DNA of 64,000 bases. Origin: Harmothoe impar (taxonomy: Eukaryota > Annelida > Polychaeta > Phyllodocida > Polynoidae). This document shows, in pieces, positions 56,000 to 64,000 of the stretch. The notes beneath the pieces are model-generated. The model was not told the origin of the DNA. It worked only from the letters and a program-made list of their open reading frames with translations, and did not search any database. Both the position numbers and the translations under genes were made by a program. The stretch is from NCBI GenBank assembly GCA_947462335.1, contig OX381710.1, positions 27,311,772 to 27,375,771 on the forward strand, given 5' to 3'. How positions within the stretch are numbered: the stretch's first letter is position 1; each line of letters opens with the position of its first letter.

Positions 56000-56515
56000 A
56001 ACAGAGTCGTGATAATCCTAAAGCTCCGATAGCAGACGACATGGGCGCGCATTTCCCGCGCAGACTCGCAGTGGGTGACATGTTGTTCATGATAATCTGA
56101 TTATTAAAGGATCGTTTGGATTAAATTCACGGCCGTCAGGCTGAATCCTGTTTGTTTGTGATTAAATCGCTGAAAAGCACCTGACGCCGGAACGTTGTGT
56201 GTGTCTTGGTTGTCATCAAGATGACAGAGATGTCAGAGCGCAGCTGCAAGTACTGGAAATGAGGCCATAGTTTCAAAGAGGGAACTAGGGCAACAAAGAA
56301 AGCAGATTGCACAGGGAACAATACAGATATATATATAAGCACAGCCATGGAACCATAACCCATATATTCAAATTAAATTTCAAAGGATTTAGTCCCAATG
56401 CAAACTAAAATGTAAAGTGATTCTCATTTTGAAAAAGAATCCTGTCAATCTGGCAACACAGGCAGAACAGTTTGTAACATGTATCTCATATGGCATGGTG
56501 CATAATGTAGAAGAC
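56000..56515. other. Non-coding stretch
   Basis: A GC-rich palindromic patch, GGGCGCGCATTTCCCGCGC, lies at 56,043-56,061. Nothing else recognised. Confidence 0.4.
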
Positions 56516-56519
56516 GTAA

Positions 56520-56765
56520 AGGTAGTGTGGGGATACAGGTTTAGGGAGTGTGGGAATAAAGCAGTAAGGTGTGGGGATGTAGGGGAGTGAGGGATCAGGG
56601 AAGTGAGGGAGTAGAGGAGGAGAGGGAGTAGGGGAGGGAAGGCATATATGAGTGAGGTAGTAGCGAGTGAGGGAGTCGGGAAATGAGGGAGTAGAGGAGT
56701 GAGGGAAAATGATATTAGTTATTAGTATGGGAAGTTGAGTGTGAGGAGTGAGGGATAGGCTAAGG
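56520..56765 (+). repeat. Purine-rich GTGAGGGAGTAG tract
   Basis: Irregular repeats of GTGAGGGAGTAGAGGAG. It lies opposite to a pyrimidine-rich tract 400 bp downstream, so the two can pair as a large imperfect hairpin. Confidence 0.8.
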
Positions 56766-56839
56766 GCAATAGAGGATTGACGCACAAACTCCCCTACACT
56801 GATATTCCTAGGCTCCCTATACAACCAATCTCTCAGTCA

Positions 56840-57145
56840 CTAGTGCCTAACTTAGTTAGTCATTTTTTGTCTCCCTATACGACTAACCTAGGTAAGTTAT
56901 TATTGTCAGGTTGGTCAGTACTGACCAACCCACCTTAGTCTTTTAATTTCCAGGGGCAGCCACTGAGTGGCGATCAATGTATCTTACAGGTGGCCCCCAA
57001 CTAGTACTATACAAATACAACACACCAATGATGAACCTAGGTTAGCCACTACTGACTGACCCCTCAGTCATTTTTGAATATAACTTTGCCATTATGACTA
57101 ACACACATATGACGAACCTTGTACAGTCTGTACTGACTAACCCTT
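56840..57145. repeat. Dispersed repeat, TTAGTCA family, copy 3
   Basis: Shares TAGTCATTTTT-GTCTCCCTATA-GACTAACC, GGTCAGTACTGACCAACCC and AGTCATTTTTGAATATAA with copies 1 and 2, and internally contains at least two diverged units. It occupies the loop between the purine and pyrimidine tracts. Confidence 0.65.
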
Positions 57146-57164
57146 TCAATCTATAGATTTTCTG

Positions 57165-57435
57165 TATACTCTCTCAATCCCCTGCTCCCTCACACTCCTA
57201 CTCCTTCACTCCCCTACAGGCTCGCTCCCCAATGCCATCACTCTCCTATTCCCCTATTACACCACTCCCTCACTTCCTTACTCCCTCAATACCCTACAAC
57301 ACTTCTCTCCTTACTTTGCTACTCCCTCACGACCTAGACCCTCACTCCCCCACGCAACTGCTCCCCATTTCCATAGATCCCTCACTCCCTACATCTTTTA
57401 CCCTATCAATTCCCTATACTCTGGAGGAAAGCTAT
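57165..57435 (-). repeat. Pyrimidine-rich CTCCCTCACTCC tract
   Basis: The reverse complement style of 56,520-56,765. An open frame at 57,232-57,477 is a consequence of few stops in C/T-rich sequence. Confidence 0.8.
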
Positions 57436-57479
57436 TGGCTGCTCCCATCTCCAAAGGCTGCTATGCATTTCGACTAAAA

Positions 57480-58020
57480 TCCAGCTCTCCTAAAGGGTTT
57501 ATAAATTAACCTGATGCAACGAAAAGAATGAATGACAAATACTTTCCAATCAGGACAGGAAGCGATTTCACGCTACCTTGATATCCCTTCACATTCTTGC
57601 GTGTTGGGCATGTATCCTACCATGCGATAGGTTACATAAGAGATTCACCTGGGGGAAGAAATCTGGAAGTTTACGCGAGGCCCCGAGGGTCTCTATTTGA
57701 ATTTCAATTGCTATGTGAAATGACATGCTATACTGTATTATAAATGACATGACATATTACTGTCACTGTATGTTGAAGAAATGACAGACCTTTGAAAGGC
57801 TCAACTAGTTATGACATTTTCTGTCTATAAACACAATCAAACTCAAACTCCTGAATGGAAGGTATTCGCAACCTAATTATTTCAATGCAACGGGTTACCT
57901 TATACACTCTATACACAGTTTGTTTTGGTGATTTTGAGATAATAATAATATTCTGATATAAGTCCTCCCATTACTGCTTCAATTTTAGTCTTTCTTTCTA
58001 AGTACCTTAGGTTATCTCTG
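57480..58020. other. Non-coding stretch
   Basis: No gene or terminus recognised. Confidence 0.4.
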
Positions 58021-58029
58021 GCCATGCTT

Positions 58030-58293
58030 CACTCAAAAAATAAACTTGTCTCCAGACTCTTCAAAGTGACGGTCATAAAATAAACGAGGCAAAAACTTGT
58101 CTAAGTGACAAGGAAGCGGGTCTTCTAGCTGGAGATAGAAGACCCACTTGGTATGTGCCAGCCCAAAACCCGACATTTGCCAGCTCTAGATTCTATTTGT
58201 GGGATGGTAACCTGATAGGTTAGACAACTTTTGACTCATTTATTTTATGACAGTCACTTTGACGAGTCTGGTGACAAGTTTACTTTTTCAGTG
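58030..58293. mobile_element. CACTGAAAAA-family MITE with both ends
   Basis: The left end is CACTCAAAAAATAAACTTGTC and the right is the inverse of CACTGAAAAAGTAAACTTGTC. Both arms continue through CCAGACTC-TCAAAGTGAC-GTCATAAAATAAA. About 264 bp. The target duplication is not clear. This is the best intact member of the family in the window. Confidence 0.8.
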
Positions 58294-58980
58294 TTGGTAC
58301 CTCAGTGGTCAGCCCATTTTGTTGGGAACAGAAAGTTAACATCTACAGGGAGGCTAGTAGATCAACTTTCCTACTTTATTACGACATTGTGTCCAAGCCA
58401 TGGGCTGTTATGCATGAGGTGTGTTTTTGTATAACGTACAGGCTTGTTATGATAAGGAAGCTGTTATATTAGTTGTAGAAGGGGTTTCGCGAGGATCAGT
58501 TGGAAGGCCATGATGTTTGAACAGGCTATCAAGAGAAATTCAGAGAGAGGGGCATGGGACATAGATATCTGTATTTATATTATCGGCAATTGTGGCGCAA
58601 AGCTAGCTTTTGGAGTGGTTGCACTAGTATATATATTTTATAGGCAAACATTCACGGATCATCGACTGAAGAATGATGAGTTTAAATGGTTCCCTCTGTT
58701 TGCCAGGTTGCTTTATAAGTCAGAGTGTAAAATAATCTGGAAAGGAACTTTTTCATTTCTGACAACTTGGCCCTTGAGGGGAGGTTATTAGAGAGCACTG
58801 TGGAAGCTCACAGCACATGCCATCCACCCACTGCTGGGCCTGCGATAGGGTCTAACCAATACGATGCCGTTTTCAAAATGTCTCCAAGGACCTCCATAAT
58901 AGCTGAGGAAATTTCCCTGCAATTACGGCTGCACAAAACAGCAGAAATTAGCGTTGGCATGCACCATTAAACTTATGTAA
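58294..58980. other. Non-coding stretch
   Basis: A 93-codon frame (58,510-58,791) contains an ATG-ATG start and a hydrophobic stretch but has no other support. Confidence 0.35.
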
Positions 58981-58984
58981 CCAA

Positions 58985-59245
58985 TTCGGGCGGCCATATT
59001 AGAAGCTGATTACCCGGAAGTCACGCCATCGCTCAACGCAGCCAATCAACGTCGACCTAGGTATTTAGCATGGGACTTGGCCTCGTTCGGGAACGTAGGC
59101 GAAAGGGATTCCAGCCTCATTCTGGTAAATGGATGAGAGAGCCTCGCTCTGGGGTATCCATCAACGCCTGTTGGCCTAAACAGATAAGTAGCCTCCACTG
59201 ACCAATGATTGGCCGCCATATAACTGAAACAGCCCCACTCAGTCG
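58985..59245. promoter_or_regulatory. Promoter-like cluster with CCAAT, ETS and YY1-like motifs, symmetrical
   Basis: From the left: GGCGGCCATATTAG (58,989), ACCCGGAAGTCACG (ETS-type) and CAGCCAATCAACG (CCAAT). From the right, inverted: GGCCGCCATATAAC and ACCAATGATTGG (two CCAAT boxes head to head). The CpG-containing interior resembles a short CpG island. The mirrored GGC(C/G)GCCATAT motifs suggest a bidirectional promoter, or a transposon with regulatory ends. A minus-strand frame (59,046-59,249) is open inside it. Confidence 0.35.
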
Positions 59246-59514
59246 ACATTCTATTAAAGTAACGCTCAGTTCCAGGAACATGTCCTAAGTTTCCTTTAGG
59301 GGTTTGGGGTTGAACTTCTGGCTTCGACGTCTAGCTGCACCAACTGTCGGTTGTTTTACTAAGTTTAACCTTAATGTAGGTGACTCTGACGGGCTAAGGC
59401 TTACACAATAATTTATGTGCTTTCTCGACAACTATTAAATGTGAAATATACCCTGCTAGATTCCACCACATGTGTCCACAGAACACACTTTCATTACACT
59501 AAAATTATACTGTG

Positions 59515-59632
59515 ACACCAACGCCCTCAGGAAAGTGAGCATCACTGTTGCTCTCACCTGAAAGCCAGGCAGTGCCTGACTTTCAGGGGAGGGTGCTTTT
59601 GGCGATAGTGACGCTCACTTTTCTGAGGGTGT
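59515..59632. mobile_element. Small foldback repeat
   Basis: ACACCAACGCCCTCAGGAAAGTGAGC pairs with GCTCACTTTTCTGAGGGTGT, and TGAAAGCCAGGCA pairs with TGCCTGACTTTCA. The central sequence is GC-rich. Mismatches concentrate mid-arm. Confidence 0.75.
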
Positions 59633-59787
59633 ACCTGTCCATCTATGTTCTTCCTCCTCCTCTTTGCCTAACAGTCTCACTGAGACTCACCTATCATCTT
59701 CTTGTCTCGGTTTTTTAAAGGAATCATAATAGGGAATATTATTTGTTATATTTAGCTTGTTAATGTTATATGGACACTTTGTGACCT

Positions 59788-60042
59788 GTGGACAACACGG
59801 GGCACGACACAGCACTCCCCAAGCAGCCAATTGGTCCAACAGTTTGGTCCCTCAGTCCACCAACCACTCCGATGCTGCTAGGTATGACTGCTCTCTTGTG
59901 GCTAGATATTCCTTCTAGGTTGGGATGTCACATTGGACAATTGATATGCATTCTGGCTGCAGCTGGTGGTGAGAAGGATAAAGATAACAGTGTATTTCCA
60001 GTAGAAGTCATCAACAGCTTCTCTGTGCGCGCATGCTTCTGA
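59788..60042 (+). other. Open frame with splice-like borders, uncertain
   Basis: 84 codons are open. CACGACACAG|CACTCC (acceptor-like at 59,812) and TGCTAG|GTATGA (donor-like at about 59,880) would frame an exon reading P-K-Q-P-I-G-P-T-V-W-S-L-S-P-P-T-T-P-M-L-L. No family recognised. Confidence 0.15.
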
Positions 60043-61330
60043 CACATGACTTCCGATGTTTTTAATACTGTCCCCCTAACCGTGGTATGGTAGAGCTACT
60101 CAATGTTACTCAGACATATTGGGTCACCTTGCACTGCATTACCCTTTTCTAAATGTTAATGTCGCATGTTGCTAAGAGTACTTTTTGGACGGTGTGGGTG
60201 TGGTTACATTAAATTGTGATACTGTGCGTAACAGATAGTACTCATCATGAGAAAACGGAAAATAACTTCCATTCTTGATTTTGAAAACGGTCACTCTGCC
60301 TCCGCCCCTAAGATAAAAAGAAGATAAACAGAAGTGTTTGAAATTGCTTTCTCTTTCTTATTCCTAGGTCCTGAATCACACAATTCACAAAACACTTGGA
60401 AATGGAATAGATAAATAGTCTGCGCCAAATTGCCGTTTCTCTTTAGATCATTCCCCAAAACTAAGGGAGTGCATGTTCAATATTATACAATAGAGAGTTT
60501 GGTGGCTTAAGTGCGGGCGGGAGGGGGGTGCACTCAGATATGCATGAAAAATTACTAACCACCATTGTTGTTAAATATTTACCTATCTCTTAATATTATG
60601 CATGATATAGTCCCCACAATATGCATGATATAGTCCCCCACAATACTAGCTTGTCCCAGACCACGATACATGCCGTTTTGTATGTATATAACAGCACATC
60701 GCAGATGTCATTATGATAGTTCTAACTAGGTTAAGTGTGTGTGTATCATATTTTAGACAAAATGTCCATAGAGATGCAGTGAATGTGAAAACATCGAGGC
60801 AAGTAGCTTCATATATCATACCTCACGTAGTTGGTCGAGGGAGACAATACTGTGAAGATGCACAGATACAACGGCACAGGTTGGCAAATGCGTTGTTTGG
60901 GGCCTTAGGATAGAATAAAAAGGAAGGAAAGGATGGCGTAAATGATGCAGAAACACTGCATGCATGCAGTATTAACGTAATTTCTCAAAAAGCTAGGACT
61001 GTTTGCAAGATTTCCGTTTCCATACTAAGAACAGTGTCTGGGTCAAAACTATTCAATGTTGTACTGGTGCTCCGGCGATCCGATTGTTGCCAGAGGGGTA
61101 GCAAGATATGGGCCTTTCACACCAGTAGTCCCGGTTAACCGTCCCCATTAACGCCACAAAGTGATTCCTTTCTAATGACAAGATGAACTAGTAATAGCAC
61201 ACAACGAGATCTCTAAACTGAGCAAAGAAAACCGCTGACGTATTTCACTTAATCTCTCAGGCCAAACTGATTAATTATTGTTGAAGCCTAGCCGACTAAT
61301 CTTCCTAGTAAGCATCTTACTGTGGATACA
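60043..61330. other. Non-coding stretch
   Basis: A two-copy tandem of TATGCATGATATAGTCCC lies at 60,597-60,644. A 66-codon frame (60,713-60,913), preceded by CATATTTTAG at 60,757, reads S-R-Q-V-A-S-Y-I-I-P-H-V-V-G-R-G but has no clear donor. Confidence 0.35.
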
Positions 61331-61333
61331 TTA

Positions 61334-61582
61334 GGGATCAGTCATTCATTGCCAGCGGGGGGGGGGGCTTGATGGATAGGGGGGGGGGGGGTAACAAAAC
61401 AACGAGCACTCGCGTGGGGGGGGGGGGCAAAACTTGGTAAGCCTCTATGCTGGGGGGGGGGGGGAATTAAATATGATCCATTTGATTCCTTTTGCCATTA
61501 CATAATTTCACCGGCGTATGCAATTTTTGGTGGGCAATTTCGCACCCCCACCTTCTGCACCTAGTAATTATTGACTGGTCCC
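61334..61582. mobile_element. PIF/Harbinger-type MITE with TTA target duplication and G-runs
   Basis: The termini are GGGATCAGTCATTCATT and the inverse of GGGACCAGTCAATAATT. TTA flanks both sides (61,331-61,333 and 61,583-61,585). Four G-runs of about 11-13 bases sit in the left half at 30-50-bp spacing. Confidence 0.85.
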
Positions 61583-61857
61583 TTATCAACTTCTAAATTA
61601 GATATCTTAAACTGGGACAATGAAATCAATTTTTGTCCTAAATAGTTTTGCCGCCGTCGAGTGTCTCTAACCACATCGGACTAACTGTGCTAGCGGCATT
61701 CTCTGGTTATGTGATTATGTGGTAGCGTCTAGTGGCATTTTACGCTCTAGGGGTATTATCAGGCAACCATGATTCCTCCCATAGTAAGTATGCTTATCAT
61801 AAAAGATAATAATACTATAATTATTATTGTTGATTTTGAATTCGTTATGTCCAATCA

Positions 61858-62165
61858 CACTGAAAAAAAATCAAATAATCTAAAGTTGTCAAATAGTCGT
61901 CTCATAGGAAGACTTTAGGGTATTCTTAGAAATAAAATAAACAAGTTAAAGGTTGTCCACCTACCAGGTTACCATCCCACAAGGCGACACTAGGCTCATC
62001 TGACTGACAATGTGAGCCCAAGCAGTAGCCCACTCCAAGTGGTAAGTCTAGGGTTGTCAAATTCACAATCCTGGATAACCCTTTAATGGACGCATTCCTT
62101 TTGTCAGCATGATGTATGAATGTAGCCCTGGTGTGTCTAGTTGCCGAGCCTGCATTCAAACATCA
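61858..62165. mobile_element. CACTGAAAAA-family element, one end clear
   Basis: CACTGAAAAAAAATCAAATAA at the left, then AAATAAAATAAACAAGTTAAAGG, GGTTACCATCCCACAAGGC, CCACTCCAAGTGG, CAGCATGATGTATGAATGTAGCC. Collinear with 53,597-53,846 plus 54,566-54,640, which shows where that copy was interrupted. Confidence 0.7.
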
Positions 62166-64000
62166 TCCTGACCCTTTGGCAATTTTAAGGCTAGCGCAGT
62201 GCTGAGTCTGGAGCTGGCAAATTCGGGTTTACGTCTATGATGCACGTCAGGAAAGGTTAACATTATGGGAATTCATTGTCATGCACAAAATCCACCAGTT
62301 CAGTCCAGCCCAAGACAATTCTCACTACGAGCTTTTCGGGAGAACGACGCTACTGTATGTTACCTCTAGAGGTCCTTCAAATTCAAGTTCCAACCACTGA
62401 GAATGTCCCATCCTACCAGGCTAAGTTAGGAGGGATTGACAACAAGACATGAGTGACAAGGCAATTGTATCGGTGTAGGAGCTGATGTTTAGTGTGGGGA
62501 GGATCATTCTCTAGACACGGTTAGAAGGAGCATGCTATATTGGCTTCCTTTACTGCTGGTGCTGGGAATAAAATGACAAATGGTAACTTGTAAACTGTGT
62601 TCCCCTCCGATTTCTGACCTGTGCCAAAGGTCATCACCTCCATGCCTTTGGAAAGGACTATACAAAGGCAGCTCTAGAAAGAAAGACAGAAATTAAAGGC
62701 AACCATTCCCTACCCCAGCCCCTTTCCACACACTTCGTCCAGAACGTGTCTATACCAAGCAAATGCATCTTGTCGCGCCAAAAACGTTGACCCCGTCGCC
62801 TTTCTCTTTGAGTTTGAGTTGAGTTTTGATAACTTTTATTGCATTTCTTCACAAGTAAGGTTATATGTGGTCTTCCAGTTGGCAGCTTCAGGGAAAGAGC
62901 GAAGCCCTGATTCAAGAAACATAAATAATAGTTTCAATGAAAGTGAAAGCGGCATAATCACCGAGCGTGTCCCACTCACAATTCTAGTACTGTTCTAGTC
63001 TACTATGGGGTAGCACTGCGAGTGGTGATATTGCTCCTTTAATGATACAAGAAGTTCGAGATTACATGAATACTAAGAATTAAATGAGTTTTGGGCATGA
63101 GGTTCAAGATTGTACTCAGGAGTAACATAATAAAATTTAAGTAATAAAGTTCACATAGTTTTTCTTTGTTTTTCCTCAATTTGAGACTAAGCGCCGGGCA
63201 TATAATGTAGTCGGCCTAAAGTGTGTTTGTTTTACATAGCTAACAATCTCATGTCAATGATTGGTTTTACAGGTATATAGCTCTTTAGATTACAACATCG
63301 TGGTATCTAAGCCACAGGCTTCACTTGAGCAATGGTTAAATTACAGTGTTAATTGAGTATCACAAGGATCTCATACAAGAACAGAAGAAGTATGCAAGGT
63401 ACAATACAATACACATATAAATAAGAATTAGAACAGGAGAAATTAGAACAGAAGCGGCATATACTCATAGAGTGACCCGGTATAATAGCTAAGTTTCAAG
63501 TAATCGGTCGATTATCGATGCAGATTCATACAGCACCTGCTACTGCTTGAAGATGACACAAGCATAGTCAGATCTCACAGATCAAGTATTTGCAGCCCTG
63601 TAGCCTTTGCTGCCCATTCCCATCTCTTCCATTGCCTTGAAATTAAGTCTCTCAGGTAAACGTTATGGTTGGTGAGGCCGGGTATAGGAGGTAGAGTTAA
63701 AAGGGCAGCTAAACATGAGATCTACTTGTATACCTGTGTTTGTCTAAAACTCCCATTGTAAAACTGGCATCCGGTTTGGTGGAAAGAAGGTGTTTGGATA
63801 ACCCATGTTGTAGGGATCTGACATAGATCAAGTAAACCCGGCTATGGCCGCAGCAGAAGGGTGTAACGGCAGTGGTAGGGCTTTTAATGGGGGCCAAGCT
63901 CTCTCAGAAAGGTAAGGGAGGCTTTAGGTGGCGCATCCTGTTATGGAAATGGTATTCTGCCCTAAATATCGCCCACATTCAAACCGTCAGCGCCTACAAC
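62166..64000. other. Non-coding stretch to the end of the window
   Basis: No gene, tandem repeat or element terminus that I can support. Minus-strand frames at 62,658-62,915 and 63,709-63,897 lack splice or family evidence. Confidence 0.4.

Noticed and set aside
56486..56824. 112-codon minus-strand frame
   Set aside because: It is the reverse reading of the purine-rich tract, so it is low-complexity and stop-poor.
57232..57477. Ser/Pro/Leu-rich protein
   Set aside because: It is a reading of the pyrimidine-rich tract, with a complementary purine tract 400 bp away.

Overview
The window looks like nuclear DNA of a multicellular animal. It is AT-rich (roughly 40% GC by eye) and has no dense coding. 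It holds no rRNA and no convincing tRNA, and it carries many short inverted-repeat transposons (MITEs), foldback elements, a minisatellite and old local duplications. The repeat style suggests a marine invertebrate, possibly a deuterostome: termini of the type CCCWGTGGGCACA, GGGGTCNATTCATAA and ACACTGTAAA, and frequent TAGGCCTA and TACATGTA words. I cannot name a species. No complete protein gene is recognisable. A few stretches look like single exons with splice-like borders, and all are low confidence.

Layout. 0-25 kb: a minisatellite of about 61 bp units (2.73-3.75 kb), a promoter-like patch (5.3-5.56 kb), two candidate exons (5.97 and 15.4 kb) and a set of diverged duplicate blocks between 6.5 and 21.3 kb. 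A Tc1/mariner-type MITE lies at 13.3 kb, a perfect 24-bp palindrome of CRE and CCAAT motifs at 18.05 kb, and a 900-bp hAT-type element with an 8-bp target duplication at 21.3 kb.

25.21-34.64 kb is the main feature. It is a 9.4-kb element with near-identical 722-bp terminal inverted repeats, AG...CT ends and a 6-bp direct duplication (CTAGTA). These are the structural hallmarks of a Polinton/Maverick, but I see no Polinton protein gene, so it is best read as a non-autonomous or hollowed-out derivative. Its terminal repeats carry a dense array of E2F-like, CCAAT, ETS-like and CACGTG motifs. The interior carries three tandem copies of a short TATA-driven unit, each ending in the same 7-bp hairpin, and several strong palindromes.

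34.6-64 kb is intergenic or intronic DNA packed with non-autonomous transposons: a 655-bp element with GTGATCTGC arrays, nested elements at 40.8-42.9 kb, a 332-bp foldback with tandem 17-mers at 49.1 kb, two TTA-flanked G-run MITEs, and a dispersed CACTGAAAAA-ended family at 53-62 kb. There is also a promoter-like cluster near 59.0-59.25 kb.

Boundaries and family names rest on reading termini and flanking duplications by eye. No database or folding program was used.
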